64,000 nucleotides of DNA from Acidipila sp. EB88 (GTDB lineage Bacteria > Acidobacteriota > Terriglobia > Terriglobales > Acidobacteriaceae): assembly GCF_003858395.1 (NCBI RefSeq), contig NZ_QWEV01000005.1, forward strand, positions 2,790,001-2,854,000, read 5' to 3'. Made by a program: the position numbers and the translations under genes. The notes beneath the pieces were generated by a model, which made no database searches, was not told where the DNA came from, and was given only the letters and a program-made list of their open reading frames with translations. The first letter of the stretch is position 1; each line of letters opens with the position of its first letter. Shown in pieces: positions 11,060-20,702 of the stretch.

Positions 11060-11455
11060 ATGCCGACAAAGCGCAAGACCAAAGGTGCGTACATGATCTC
11101 CTCCGTGGCGGAGATGTACGAGATTCATCCGCAGACCCTCCGTCTATATGAACGGGAAGGTTTGTTGAAGCCGTCCCGGACCGAGGGCAACACCCGCCTG
11201 TACACCGACGAGGACCTCGAACGTCTGGAATTCATCCTGAACCTGGCGAGGGAACTCGGCGTGAACATCTCCGGGATTGCAATCATTCTCCAGATGCGGG
11301 AGCGCATGGAAGAGATGAACCGGCAGATGCAGGGCTTCGTGGACTACGTGCGCACCGAGATGCTGTCCCGGATGCAGGACGTTGCTGCCGGACCGTCGGC
11401 AATCGTTCCCATGCCGCGCCCCACGATTGTGCCGCCCGCGCGCAGCCGGAAGTAG
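11060..11455 (+). CDS. hspR: MerR-family heat-shock regulator HspR
   Basis: The 131-residue protein has an N-terminal MerR winged helix: YMISSVAEMYEIHPQTLRLY, then REGLLKPSRTEGNTRLYTDEDLERL. This IHPQTLRLYEREGLL form is characteristic of HspR rather than metal-sensing MerR proteins, and the effector-binding cysteines of MerR are absent. A short coiled-coil (about 75-105) and an Ala/Pro-rich tail follow. In actinobacteria HspR represses dnaK-grpE-dnaJ-hspR and uses DnaK as co-repressor, so its place behind dnaJ supports the call. GGGAAGGAG sits 7 nt before the ATG. Its targets in this organism are inferred, not shown. Confidence 0.9.
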   Translation: MPTKRKTKGAYMISSVAEMYEIHPQTLRLYEREGLLKPSRTEGNTRLYTDEDLERLEFILNLARELGVNISGIAIILQMRERMEEMNRQMQGFVDYVRTEMLSRMQDVAAGPSAIVPMPRPTIVPPARSRK

Positions 11456-11457
11456 CG

Positions 11458-12660
11458 GTGATCGGCGATCCAGGATTCCCCGTGGTGATGCTACGTAGCT
11501 TGTTTCTGGTGGGCGTTGTGGGGCTGTTCAGTTCCACGATCTTTGCCGCCATGGTGGCTGTAGGTGTGCGGCGCTTCGCCCGGGAGCGACGTCGCGCGGA
11601 AGGGCCGCGGGTTCGCTCGTTTGCGTCCGCTGTTTCGTTGTTCAAACCCCTGCATGGCGCAGAGCCCAACCTCCACGAGCACCTCGCGACCTTTTTTGCC
11701 CAGGATTACCCGGGGCCATATGAGATCCTGTTCTGCGCCCGCCACACGCATGACGCCGGGATGGAGATCGCTCGACAGGTCGCCGCGCAGTACCCGCACA
11801 TCCCCGTGCAGTTCCTGGCCGTTGAGGGAACACCCTTTGTGAATGCCAAGGTCAGCTCCCTGGAGCGCATGGGCGCCCTTGCCAGCCACGACATCTTCCT
11901 CATCAGTGACAGCGATGTGCGCGTAACCCCCGCATACATCCGGGAAGTCGTTTCCGACTTCGCCGATCCGGAAATAGGAGCGGTCACCTGCCTGTATCGC
12001 GGCATCGCCGACCGCGGCATCTGGTCCAAGCTCGAGGCTGCCGGCATGTCCATCGAAATGACGGCCGGCGTGCTTGCCGCGAACCTGGTGGAGGACATGC
12101 AGTTCCTGCTCGGGCCCACCATGGCGGTGCGCCGCGCGGCGGTGGAGCGCATGGGCGGCTTCGCAAAGCTGGGGCCCTACTGCTCCGACGATTACCTGCT
12201 GGGCAACTGGGTGGCGGCGCTCGGCTACAAGGTCATGCTGTCTCCCCACGTGATCGACCACATCGTGCTCAACCTCACCTTTCTGACCAGCATGAAGCAC
12301 CAGATCCGCTGGATGAAGTCCACGCGCTTCTCGCGACCCAAGGGCCACTTCGGCACCGGTCTGACCTTCAGCGTGCCCTTCGGACTGCTTGCCTTTGCCT
12401 CGGCAGCCGCCCTGCACCATGCCTGGCTCGGCGTGGCATTGCTGGCTTACGGCGTCGGGAGCCGCATGGCGCTGGCCCTGCTGCTCGGCCTATCCGTGGT
12501 CAAGGAGAGCGCCCTGCTGCGCACGGTGCTGCTCTACCCGTTGCGCGACCTGATGGGCTTCATTTACTGGGTGCTCAGCTACACCAGTGGCAAGATCCTG
12601 TGGCGCGGCGAGCTGTACCGTCTGGGCGAGAATGGCCTGATGCAGAGCGCCCGGGACTGA
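11458..12660 (+). CDS. hpnI: Ceramide glucosyltransferase-like GT (GT21, HpnI-like)
   Basis: The 400-residue protein has an N-terminal membrane helix, a GT-A catalytic domain with the DxD-like FLISDSDVRV (about residue 150), the third acidic cluster YCSDDYLLGNW, and HQIRWMKSTR, which fits the GT21 (Q/R)xxRW motif (about 280). Two or three C-terminal membrane helices follow. GT21 members glycosylate membrane lipids. The bacterial HpnI branch adds N-acetylglucosamine to bacteriohopanetetrol, while others make glucosylceramide-like lipids. No other hopanoid gene is nearby, so the acceptor is uncertain. It starts 2 bp after hspR with GTG; an ATG ten codons later is an alternative. It ends at a perfect terminator. 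Confidence 0.82.
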   Translation: MIGDPGFPVVMLRSLFLVGVVGLFSSTIFAAMVAVGVRRFARERRRAEGPRVRSFASAVSLFKPLHGAEPNLHEHLATFFAQDYPGPYEILFCARHTHDAGMEIARQVAAQYPHIPVQFLAVEGTPFVNAKVSSLERMGALASHDIFLISDSDVRVTPAYIREVVSDFADPEIGAVTCLYRGIADRGIWSKLEAAGMSIEMTAGVLAANLVEDMQFLLGPTMAVRRAAVERMGGFAKLGPYCSDDYLLGNWVAALGYKVMLSPHVIDHIVLNLTFLTSMKHQIRWMKSTRFSRPKGHFGTGLTFSVPFGLLAFASAAALHHAWLGVALLAYGVGSRMALALLLGLSVVKESALLRTVLLYPLRDLMGFIYWVLSYTSGKILWRGELYRLGENGLMQSARD

Positions 12661-12691
12661 CCAGCCGGGAGCCGCACGGCACAGACCCATC

Positions 12692-12727
12692 AAGAGAAAA
12701 GGCCGGCATCTGCCGGCCTTTTCTCTT
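12692..12727. terminator. Bidirectional rho-independent terminator
   Basis: A perfect 17-bp inverted repeat, with arms AAGAGAAAAGGCCGGCA and its complement, flanks a 2-nt centre. The arms supply a T-rich tail on both strands. It separates the plus-strand glycosyltransferase (stop at 12660) from the minus-strand ArnT-like gene (stop at 12748). Confidence 0.92.
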
Positions 12728-12747
12728 CGTGCGGTGCTCCCCATCAA

Positions 12748-14709
12748 TTACGGCAGCGACCGGCAGTTGGTGTACAGGGTGCGATCCGATACTTCCTTGA
12801 TGTCGACGAGGCGCTGCGCTCCCAGCAGCGAACGCACATGCGCATCGAACTCCGGCGGCACCACCAGGAAGATTTGCCGGTTGGCGGCGCTGGCCTGTGT
12901 CCATAGGGATACCAGGTCCGCGTCCTCCAGGAAGATATGCGGGGCATCCGGGTAGAACGATCCCCAGATCATGGACGAGGAACGCCCGTTCACCAGCAGC
13001 GCCTGCCGGTGGGTGTAAAAGATCACCGATGACGCACTCGCCTGGTCGCCATAGATCACGAGCTGCGCCTCGGGCTGCGCGGTCGCGTTGATCAAGTCGG
13101 CCATGGCCTTCGAACCCAGCAGCGGCTCAAAGCGCACGTACCCGATATGCGCCGCCACCAGGAACAGAGCCATGGTGAGCCCGACCGAGGTGGTTGCTTC
13201 AAAGCCATGCCCCCTGCGCCGGAGCCACAGCGCCAGGCTGGGTCCCACGAGCAGCGTCACTGCCGCGAGCAGGGCCGGCAGCCGCAGCGCGGCAAACGAT
13301 GGCCCTGTCAGGTCGAAGAAGTGCGACATGGCCAGCGAGTAGTCGCCCACGCCCCGATGTGCCAGCAAAGTCCCGACATCCGGCACATAGGGCAGGTGTC
13401 GTGAAGACCAGAGAGCCGCAAGCAGCGCCACTGAGCACAGGGTGCCAACCACCGCCAGTAGCCAGTGCGCCGCCAGCAGCCAGCGCTCGCGCCGTGGGCC
13501 CGGTGCCATCTCCTGCAGCGACAGGGAGCCTGAAACCAGCAGCAGCAGCGCGAAATACGAGGGCCAGGTGTAGTACTCCTGGTTGGTCGAAAGCGAAAAG
13601 AACAGCAGGATAAAGCCGGCGTAGATGCCGAGCAGCAGGGTCGTGCGGGCCCGGAACCGCTCCTGCCGTACGGCAAACGCCGCGTGAAACGCTGTTTCAT
13701 GCCGGTCCAAGAAGGTGATGGTATTGGCGCGGTCAGGGAACAGCGCGTCCCGGAACTCGCCACGCCGCGCCCACAGCCGCGCTACCGCCGCGGGGAAAAA
13801 CAGGCACCACGGGAACAGCCACGCCAGGTGACCTACCCAGAAAACCCAGCCCGGCTGCTTGTTGTAGTCATGCGGGTAGCGCTTTCCCAGAAAGCGCAGG
13901 ACGTGCTCGTTCACAAAGTAGAAGTAAAGGAAGCCATGCTCGTCGTGCGCGTTGGGCACGTTGCCGATCGGGTGGCCATGGTCAGGATTGCGCAGGGCAG
14001 CCATCACGTGCCAGGGCGCGCCGATTGCGAGGAACAGCAGGATGCCGGTAGGCAGGCGGAACTCACGCCACCGCCGCCAGTCGCCGGTGATCAGCAGGTA
14101 CGGCACCACGGCTGCCCCGAAAAAGACCGGCGCAATCAGGCCCTTGGCGAGCAGCGCCACCGCGATCGAGGCATACGTAATGTAGAAGCGGTTCGGCTTG
14201 CGGTCTTCAAGCGCGGTCAGGAACGACCACAAGGCCAGCGCTAGGAAGAAGCAGAGAATGGACTCCGGGATGAACGTACGCGTGAACAGGAACACGCCCA
14301 CCGTGGTGAACAGTCCGAGTGCGGTGTAGAAAGCAGCCCGCTCGTTGAACGCCCGCCGCGCCCATACCCAGCCGAGAATGGCATTGCCCAGCACCGCCAG
14401 GATCAGCGGCAGGTGCGTGGCAAAGGCGTTGTAGCCGAAGACGTGGTAATCCAGCGCGGCGAGCCAGTACGGGAGCGGCGGCTTTTCCAGGTACCGGATG
14501 CCGTTGACGTACAGCGTGACCCAGTCACCGCTCCGCGCCATGTGCTGCGCGGCATTGGCATGGGTCGCGTCCGCATCGTCAATCAGTGCGGGGGTAAAAA
14601 GGGCCGCGACATAAACAGCCATGAACACGAGCAGCAGCAGGGTCCAGGCATTGCGTGCGGTGCGAAGAAGAGGTGGTGTGTTCCGGTCGTGCAGGGTGGG
14701 CGTTGACAA
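12748..14709 (-). CDS. Membrane glycosyltransferase, family 39 / ArnT-like
   Basis: This protein of about 650 residues has a dozen or so predicted membrane helices. The first periplasmic loop carries PALIDDADATHANAAQHMA, whose acidic pair fits the GT-C catalytic site of ArnT/PMT enzymes, followed by YLEKPPLPYWLAAL, a strong landmark of the ArnT subgroup. Such enzymes move a sugar from an undecaprenyl-phosphate carrier to lipid A, protein or another surface acceptor. The C-terminal periplasmic part is soluble. The frame extends to a GTG at 14799, but the extra 30 residues look non-coding, so I chose the TTG at 14709, just before STPTLHDRNTPP. The donor and acceptor are unknown. Confidence 0.85.
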   Translation of the reverse strand: MSTPTLHDRNTPPLLRTARNAWTLLLLVFMAVYVAALFTPALIDDADATHANAAQHMARSGDWVTLYVNGIRYLEKPPLPYWLAALDYHVFGYNAFATHLPLILAVLGNAILGWVWARRAFNERAAFYTALGLFTTVGVFLFTRTFIPESILCFFLALALWSFLTALEDRKPNRFYITYASIAVALLAKGLIAPVFFGAAVVPYLLITGDWRRWREFRLPTGILLFLAIGAPWHVMAALRNPDHGHPIGNVPNAHDEHGFLYFYFVNEHVLRFLGKRYPHDYNKQPGWVFWVGHLAWLFPWCLFFPAAVARLWARRGEFRDALFPDRANTITFLDRHETAFHAAFAVRQERFRARTTLLLGIYAGFILLFFSLSTNQEYYTWPSYFALLLLVSGSLSLQEMAPGPRRERWLLAAHWLLAVVGTLCSVALLAALWSSRHLPYVPDVGTLLAHRGVGDYSLAMSHFFDLTGPSFAALRLPALLAAVTLLVGPSLALWLRRRGHGFEATTSVGLTMALFLVAAHIGYVRFEPLLGSKAMADLINATAQPEAQLVIYGDQASASSVIFYTHRQALLVNGRSSSMIWGSFYPDAPHIFLEDADLVSLWTQASAANRQIFLVVPPEFDAHVRSLLGAQRLVDIKEVSDRTLYTNCRSLP

Positions 14710-14858
14710 GGTATCTATCCGAGAAACATCCGAGGAGTGCGGCCACAGGCCCTGGGCGGACGCTTGGAAGTGGCCTGTGGGCCAGCATAGCAGGGCCACA
14801 CCAGCGCTGAACCGCCGATGCGCAGCGGCCCGGCATAAGCCTGCACGGCGTCTGCCAG

Positions 14859-15413
14859 CTAGATTTTCTTGAGGGGCGCCTTGAGCGCGCGGCGGCGGAC
14901 CGTCTTGGTGGCATTGCCGTACACGCCCTGCAGGATGCGCGGGTCGACCAGCCAGTGGAGCATGCCCGGACGCCGGGTAAGGTCGATGCGAGCCAGGGCG
15001 CCTTTGCGCAGCCGGATCGCGGCACGTCCCGGCACGGCGCTCCCATTCATGATGAGAGAGCCAAGAAACTGCGGAAGGTTGGGATTGTGTCCGACCAGCA
15101 GCACATTCTCGTTTCCCTGGAGTTCGTTGATGAAGGCAAGGAATGCAGCGAGTGTGGCGTCCGGAGCGAGTGCCGGTGTGACCTGGATCTGGCTGTCGAA
15201 GCCGACCTCAGTGCCCACGAGAGAAGCGGTTTGCAGGGCACGCTTCAGCGGACTGGAGGCTACGAGGTCGAAGTGGATCTTGAGGGCATTCAGGTAGCTC
15301 CCAATCAACATGCATTGGAGCTTGCCTTCCTTATCGATCGGACGCTTGGCGTCGGTAATAGGATTGGCACGCCGGGTGCCGGCACTGGCGTGACGCAGGA
15401 TGTAGATATTCAT
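14859..15413 (-). CDS. sixA: SixA-like phosphohistidine phosphatase (histidine phosphatase superfamily)
   Basis: The 184-residue protein starts MNIYILRHASAGTR, with the catalytic RH at residues 7-8. It contains LVASSPLKRALQTASLV and the second histidine in ENVLLVGHNPNLP, the classic histidine-phosphatase pattern of the short SixA type. SixA removes phosphate from histidine on phosphotransfer proteins. No phosphorelay partner is adjacent, so the substrate is unknown. The ATG at 15413 was preferred over one at 15458 because it is preceded by AAGGAT and begins at the conserved strand. A C-terminal basic tail (KTVRRRALKAPLKK) is unusual for E. coli SixA. Confidence 0.88.
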   Translation of the reverse strand: MNIYILRHASAGTRRANPITDAKRPIDKEGKLQCMLIGSYLNALKIHFDLVASSPLKRALQTASLVGTEVGFDSQIQVTPALAPDATLAAFLAFINELQGNENVLLVGHNPNLPQFLGSLIMNGSAVPGRAAIRLRKGALARIDLTRRPGMLHWLVDPRILQGVYGNATKTVRRRALKAPLKKI

Positions 15414-15459
15414 GGTAAAGACGGATCCTTTGGGGCGCGGCAATGCGCGCCCATTCATA

Positions 15460-15474
15460 GGATTGTAACAATCC
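15460..15474 (-). promoter_or_regulatory. Palindrome with a -10-like hexamer upstream of sixA
   Basis: GGATTGT-a-ACAATCC is a perfect 7-1-7 inverted repeat 47 bp before the chosen sixA ATG. On the minus strand it contains TACAAT, a good -10 match, so a bound regulator could block the sixA promoter. No clear -35 is present. The regulator is unknown. Confidence 0.35.
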
Positions 15475-15518
15475 GCCTGCCCGATCGCTTTAAGAATGCT
15501 GTGGGCTTCCGCCAGAAG

Positions 15519-15746
15519 CTAGGTGAATATCGGGGAGGGCCCACCGGGAATACTGGGCACGGGGTAGCCGGGATCCACGCCGGGCGAGATCCCCGGGCTT
15601 TCCGGCGCAGGGTCTGGATCTGGATCAGGGTAGGGGTCTGCGCCTGGTTCGTCTCCGGGAAAAGTACCCGGATCGAGCGGCCCGGGATCGATCCCGGGGA
15701 TAGTGTCGAGAAAAAGCGGAATCGAGCCGTAGCCGGAAAGAAACAT
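15519..15746 (-). CDS. Possible small Asp/Pro/Gly-rich protein (75 aa), doubtful
   Basis: A minus-strand frame starting at ATG 15746 (or an ATG at 15815) reads MFLSGYGSIPLFLDTIPGID and then degenerate D-P-G / P-D-P units (GPLDPGTFPGDEPGADPYP, PDPDPDPAPESPG) to the stop. The regular dipeptide pattern is kept over about 55 residues, which is unusual for chance translation, but the other frames here are also open and there is no ribosome site before either ATG. It could be a small secreted or surface peptide, a decayed repeat gene, or simply GGATC/CCGGG-rich DNA. No family is recognised. Confidence 0.25.
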   Translation of the reverse strand: MFLSGYGSIPLFLDTIPGIDPGPLDPGTFPGDEPGADPYPDPDPDPAPESPGISPGVDPGYPVPSIPGGPSPIFT

Positions 15747-16116
15747 AGGGTGTTGGGTGCATGAGCGCGCCAAACAGGTTGCTTGCTTCGTCTGATCTGC
15801 CAGGCTATGCAACAAATTGCCGACACCGCCCGTACTTAAGAGATACGGATCGCCAGCACAGCCCGCATTACTCCCCCGGCAAATGCTTGGAATTTGGCTG
15901 CCTCTAAAGGGTCAGGATGCGTGTGCCTACAGTAGGATTGGTGGAAGTTAGAACACCGGGGATGGGTCCGCCGCTCACACAGCAGTGAGACTTCCTCAAA
16001 GACCTCAACCCTGTCGGGGCGATGTAGTTGCGCTCCGTTTCACCCTGCACGGCTGGCCCCTGAACCGGGTAGACCCGCCGGAGCACACCTCGAGAGCTTG
16101 GGGCAAGCCAACTTCA

Positions 16117-17376
16117 ATGGAACAGCAACCACCTGCGTCACCACTCTTTGCCGGCACCCATCGCATCGCCGAACCAGCCGAGAAGCAGCCGTCTCACCCT
16201 GTTGATCAGCCTGTACGCAAAAAGCGCCGCTGGATCTGGATCGTGCTGCTGGTGCTGTTTGCGCTGGCCTTCTTCCTGATTCTGCGGCACAAGCCCGCAG
16301 CCAGCACCGAGGTCCATGGACGGCATCGCGGCGACGCGCCTGTGACGCTGAACGCAGCCACCGCGCACCCCGGCGACATGGCCGTGAAGCTGATGGCAAT
16401 CGGTACCGTGACGCCCACGTATACGGCCTCGATCACCAGCCAGGTCACCGGCCAGATCATCGCGGTGCATTACAAGGAAGGGCAGTCGGTTCGCAAGGGC
16501 CAGCCTCTGATCGATATCGACCCCCGGCCCTACAAGGCCGCGCTGGACACCGCGCTTGGTTTGCTGCAGCGCGACAAGGGCCTGCTGGCCCAGGCGCAGA
16601 TGGACCTGGAGCGCTATCAGGCGGCGTGGGCGCGCAATGCCATCGCCAAGCAGACGCTGGATGACCAGGCCAAGCTCGTCGAGCAGGACCAGGGACTGGT
16701 GCAGAGCGACAATGGCACCGTGGAGACCGACCAGGTCAACCTTGCCTACTGCCACATTGTGTCCCCGATCAATGGACGGGTAGGCCTTCGCCTGGTCGAC
16801 CCGGGCAACATCGTGCAGGCAGCCGGCACGACGACGCTGGTGGTGATCGCCGAGGTCCAGCCCATCACCGTGGTCTTCACCATCCCAGAAGACAGCCTGC
16901 CGCAGGTGCAGGACGCCATGCGCCAGCGCACGCTGCAGGTGACCGCGCTTGACCGGACGCAGGTACGTACCCTTGCGGAGGGCCACCTCCAGACCATCGA
17001 CAACCAGATCGACACCACCACCGGCACGGTGAAACTGCGTGCCACCTTTGACAATGCCCGCCTGTCGCTGTTCCCCAACCAATTCGTGAACACGCAGCTT
17101 CTGGTCAACGTGCTGCATGGCCAGGTGCTGGTTCCCAACGCGGCGATCCAGCGCAAGGGCACCCAGGCATTTGTGTACCTGCTGCAGAATGGCGGCGCCA
17201 AGATCACCAACATCACCATTGCTGCGGCGGACGCGAACAACTCGGCGGTAACTGGCCTGCAGGCTGGGGACCAGGTCGCCACAACCTCGTTTGAGAAGCT
17301 GCAGGATAAGAGCAAGGTACGCATCGTGCAGCAGAAGCTCGCTGCCTCCGACAGCGTGGAGAGCCAGACTCCGTGA
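16117..17376 (+). CDS. mdtA: RND efflux periplasmic adaptor (membrane fusion protein, MdtA-like)
   Basis: The 419-residue protein has a basic stretch then one membrane anchor ([20 protein letters not shown], about residues 33-52). A biotinyl-lipoyl-like domain follows ([20 protein letters not shown]), then an alpha-helical hairpin rich in Gln and Ala, the second lipoyl half ([20 protein letters not shown]) and beta-barrel domains ending in TKITNIT-like strands. It bridges the inner-membrane RND pumps and the outer-membrane factor. The frame is open further upstream to 15985, but the ATG at 16117 matches normal MdtA length. It overlaps the first RND gene by 4 bp (CCGTGAG), showing translational coupling. 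Confidence 0.95.
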   Translation: MEQQPPASPLFAGTHRIAEPAEKQPSHPVDQPVRKKRRWIWIVLLVLFALAFFLILRHKPAASTEVHGRHRGDAPVTLNAATAHPGDMAVKLMAIGTVTPTYTASITSQVTGQIIAVHYKEGQSVRKGQPLIDIDPRPYKAALDTALGLLQRDKGLLAQAQMDLERYQAAWARNAIAKQTLDDQAKLVEQDQGLVQSDNGTVETDQVNLAYCHIVSPINGRVGLRLVDPGNIVQAAGTTTLVVIAEVQPITVVFTIPEDSLPQVQDAMRQRTLQVTALDRTQVRTLAEGHLQTIDNQIDTTTGTVKLRATFDNARLSLFPNQFVNTQLLVNVLHGQVLVPNAAIQRKGTQAFVYLLQNGGAKITNITIAAADANNSAVTGLQAGDQVATTSFEKLQDKSKVRIVQQKLAASDSVESQTP

Positions 17377-20300
17377 GTATTTCCCGGCCGTTCATCCTCC
17401 GACCGGTCGCTACAGCGTTGCTGATGATAGCGATTCTGCTGAGCGGAATCGTCGCCTATTTTCAGCTTCCTGTTTCGGCGCTCCCGCAGGTCGACTATCC
17501 GACGATCCAGGTCGTCACCTCGTACCCCGGCGCCGCGCCGGACGTGATGTCTACGACCGTCACGGCCCCGCTCGAGCGCCAGTTCGGGCAGCTGCAGGGT
17601 CTCTCGCAGATGACCTCGACCTCCTCGAGCGGCGTGTCGGTGATCGTGCTGCAGTTCACCCTCGCGCTCGACATCGACGTGGCCGAGCAGGAGGTGCAGT
17701 CGGGTATCAATGCGTCGCAGAGTCTTCTGCCGTCCGACCTGCCGCTGCCCCCGGTCTACTCCAAGACCAACCCCGCTGATGCGCCGGTGATCACGATGGC
17801 CATCACCTCGGACACAATCGCGTTGTCCGAAGTGGAAGACCTGATCGACACCCGGATGGCGCCCAAGGTCTCGCAGCTTTCCGGCGTTGGACTCGTCGCA
17901 ATCTCCGGCGGCCAGAAGCCGGCGGTACGCATCCAGGCCAATCCGACCAAGCTCACCTCGCTCGGGCTCACGCTCGAGGACGTACGCACAGCGCTCACCG
18001 CCACCAGCGTGAACTCGGCCAAGGGTTCGTTTGACGGCCCCACGCAGGACTGGCAGATCGACGCCAATGACCAGTTGGAAACCGGTGAGCAATACAAGAA
18101 TGTCGTGCTGGCCTACCGCAATGGCGCGCCGGTATATGTGCACGACGTTGCCGATGTGATCAACGGAATTGAGAACACCGACCAGGCCGCCTGGATGAAC
18201 ATGACGCCGGCCGTGATTCTCAACGTGCAGCGCCAGCCCGGCGCCAACACCATCTCCGTGGTCAAAAGCATCAAGGCGCTGCTGCCACAACTGCAGGCCA
18301 CCCTGCCAGCGGGCCTCAAGGTCACCATCCTTACCGATCTCACGGAGAGCATCCAGGCCTCGGTCGATGACGTTGAGTTCGAGCTGATGCTGACCATCGC
18401 GCTGGTGGTGCTCGTGATCTTCCTGTTCCTGCGCTCGCTGGCAGCGACAATCATCCCGAGCATCGCGGTGCCGCTTTCGCTGGTGGGCACCTTCGGCGCG
18501 ATGTACGCGCTGGGCTACTCGCTCGACAACCTTTCGCTGATGGCGCTCACCATCTCGACCGGCTTCGTGGTGGATGACGCGATCGTGATGATCGAGAACA
18601 TCTCCCGTTACCTGGAAGAGGGCGATACGCCGATGGAAGCCGCGCTCAAAGGCGCAGGCCAGATCGGCTTCACGATTCTGTCTCTTACGGTCTCGCTGAT
18701 CGCCGTGCTGATCCCCCTGCTGTTCATGGGGGACGTGGTCGGGCGCCTGTTCCGCGAGTTCGCCGTGACGCTTGCCGTGACCATCATTCTTTCCGCCGTG
18801 GTCTCGCTCACGCTCACGCCGATGATGTGCGCACGCATCCTCAAGCACAAGCCGGCGTCTGAGCAGGGAAGGCTGTACCGGATCTCGGAGCGCGGTTTCG
18901 AAAACCTCATCGCGTTCTACGGACGCACCCTGCGCTTCGTGCTGCGCTACCAGCCCGTTGCCCTGCTGGTCGCCGTGGCCACCCTTGCGCTGACGGTGTT
19001 CCTGTACATCATCATTCCCAAGGGCTTCTTCCCGGTGCAGGATACCGGCGTGATCCAGGGCATCTCGCAGGCCTCGCAGACGATCTCGTTCCAGGCGATG
19101 GCTATCAAGCAGCAACAGCTTGCGCGCGTGATTCTTGCGGACCCAGCGGTTGCCAGCCTCAGCTCATTTATCGGGGCTGACGGCACGAACACAACACTCA
19201 ACAGCGGCCGCTTCTCGATCAACCTCAAGCCGCTCAACCAGCGTGACCTGAGTGCGTCCGACGTGATTCGCCGCCTGCAGGGCAAGCTCGCGCAGGTGAA
19301 TGGGGTGCACCTGTTCATGCAGCCGGTGCAGAACATCTCGGTGGATGACCGCGTAAGCCGCACCCAGTACCAGTTCACCCTGGAGGATCCAAGCCAGACC
19401 GAACTGAATGACTGGACCAGCCGCTTCGTGGCCAAGCTGCAGCAGATTCCCGACCTTGAAGATGTGGCGACTGATCAGCAGAACGGCGGCCTTGCCGAAT
19501 CGATCCAGATCGATCGTGTCACGGCCTCGCGGCTCGGCATCGCGCCCACAACGGTCGACAACACCCTGTACGACGCATTCGGGCAGCGGCAGATCTCCAC
19601 GCTGTACACGCAGCTGAACCAGTACCACGTCATCCTGGAAACGCAGCCCGAGTTCCAGCAGCATCCGGATAAGCTCAACGACATCTACCTGCAGGCGGGC
19701 GATGCCTCCACCACCGGCGCCGGCGCCACCTCGTCGTTCTCGTCCTCGAGTTCGTCGTCTGCAGGCTCGGCGGCTACCACCACCAGCGTTCTGTACACGC
19801 CGAACAGCAGCGTCTTCACCTCGCCCACCAACGCCGTTTCCGGCAGCACGACCAGCACCAGTACGGCCAATACTGCAGTCACCACCGCGCCGCAGAATCA
19901 GATCCCGCTGAGCGCGTTCGCAACCATGACGCCGATGACGGAGTCGCTCTCGATCGAGCACCAGGGGCAGTTCCCGGCCGTGACCGTCTCGTTCAACCTG
20001 GGCCCTAATGCCGCACTTGGCAGTGCCATCGACGAGATCGACAAGGTCGTGCAGCAGATGCACTTCCCAGCCAGCATGCAGGCGGACTTCCAGGGCACCG
20101 CGGCCTCCTTCCGCAACTCGAGTGCGAATGAAGGCCTGTTGATCCTGGCCGCGATCGTGGTCGTGTACATCGTGCTGGGTGTGCTCTACGAGAGCTTCAT
20201 CCACCCCATCACGATTCTCTCCACGCTGCCGTCCGCCGGCGTCGGCGCCTTGCTCGCACTCATGCTCTTCGGCGAGTCGCTCTCGGTGGTCGCGATCATC

Positions 20301-20702
20301 GGCATCATCCTGCTGATCGGCATCGTCAAGAAGAACGGCATCATGATCGTGGACTTTGCACTCGAGGCGGAGCGCGTCCACGGCAAAAGCTCGACCGAAG
20401 CGATCTACGAAGCGAGCCTCTTGCGTTTCCGCCCGATCATGATGACGACCATGGCTGCATTGCTCGGTGCGCTGCCGCTTGCTTTCGGGCATGGCATCGG
20501 TTCGGAGCTGCGCCGCCCGCTCGGCATCGTGATGGTCGGCGGCCTGCTCATCTCGCAGTTGCTGACGCTCTACACCACGCCCGTGATCTACATCTTCTTC
20601 GACCGGCTCGCAACTGGCTTCCGCACCGAGCCGAACAAGCAGCATACCGGCAATGAGCCGCAGAACAGCTCACCCGATCCACAGGTCGCTGGCCGCGCAT
20701 GA
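17373..20702 (+). CDS. mdtB: RND efflux permease, MdtB/MuxB-like, with a Ser/Thr-rich insertion
   Basis: The 1109-residue HAE1-type pump begins [20 protein letters not shown], carries the TM4 proton-relay pair in [18 protein letters not shown], and contains the family strings [12 protein letters not shown] and [19 protein letters not shown]. It should form a heterotrimer with the next gene product and export drugs or envelope compounds. It is longer than MdtB mainly because of a stretch of about 70 residues rich in Ser, Thr and Ala (about residues 775-845) between IYLQAGDAS and [10 protein letters not shown] in the periplasmic docking region. The paralogue next door lacks it. Start is GTG, overlapping the adaptor stop, and the end overlaps the next ATG by 4 bp. 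Confidence 0.96.
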   Translation: MSISRPFILRPVATALLMIAILLSGIVAYFQLPVSALPQVDYPTIQVVTSYPGAAPDVMSTTVTAPLERQFGQLQGLSQMTSTSSSGVSVIVLQFTLALDIDVAEQEVQSGINASQSLLPSDLPLPPVYSKTNPADAPVITMAITSDTIALSEVEDLIDTRMAPKVSQLSGVGLVAISGGQKPAVRIQANPTKLTSLGLTLEDVRTALTATSVNSAKGSFDGPTQDWQIDANDQLETGEQYKNVVLAYRNGAPVYVHDVADVINGIENTDQAAWMNMTPAVILNVQRQPGANTISVVKSIKALLPQLQATLPAGLKVTILTDLTESIQASVDDVEFELMLTIALVVLVIFLFLRSLAATIIPSIAVPLSLVGTFGAMYALGYSLDNLSLMALTISTGFVVDDAIVMIENISRYLEEGDTPMEAALKGAGQIGFTILSLTVSLIAVLIPLLFMGDVVGRLFREFAVTLAVTIILSAVVSLTLTPMMCARILKHKPASEQGRLYRISERGFENLIAFYGRTLRFVLRYQPVALLVAVATLALTVFLYIIIPKGFFPVQDTGVIQGISQASQTISFQAMAIKQQQLARVILADPAVASLSSFIGADGTNTTLNSGRFSINLKPLNQRDLSASDVIRRLQGKLAQVNGVHLFMQPVQNISVDDRVSRTQYQFTLEDPSQTELNDWTSRFVAKLQQIPDLEDVATDQQNGGLAESIQIDRVTASRLGIAPTTVDNTLYDAFGQRQISTLYTQLNQYHVILETQPEFQQHPDKLNDIYLQAGDASTTGAGATSSFSSSSSSSAGSAATTTSVLYTPNSSVFTSPTNAVSGSTTSTSTANTAVTTAPQNQIPLSAFATMTPMTESLSIEHQGQFPAVTVSFNLGPNAALGSAIDEIDKVVQQMHFPASMQADFQGTAASFRNSSANEGLLILAAIVVVYIVLGVLYESFIHPITILSTLPSAGVGALLALMLFGESLSVVAIIGIILLIGIVKKNGIMIVDFALEAERVHGKSSTEAIYEASLLRFRPIMMTTMAALLGALPLAFGHGIGSELRRPLGIVMVGGLLISQLLTLYTTPVIYIFFDRLATGFRTEPNKQHTGNEPQNSSPDPQVAGRA

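Larger units (their letters stand above)
15414..16116. other. 700-bp gap between sixA and the RND operon
   Basis: No well-supported gene is seen. The stretch holds a palindrome (15460-15474) and an Asp/Pro/Gly-rich minus-strand ORF (15519-15746), both listed separately. The remaining 370 bp or so before the RND adaptor should contain that operon's promoter, but I could not pick convincing hexamers or an operator. Confidence 0.6.

Noticed and set aside
15904..16086. 60-codon minus-strand ORF before the RND adaptor
   Set aside because: No ribosome site, overlaps the likely promoter region of the operon, and shows no protein-like pattern.
16746..19115. Minus-strand frame of about 790 codons opposite the RND pump
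   Set aside because: Antisense to conserved pump sequence and rich in His, Asp, Arg and Gly; no recognisable domain.
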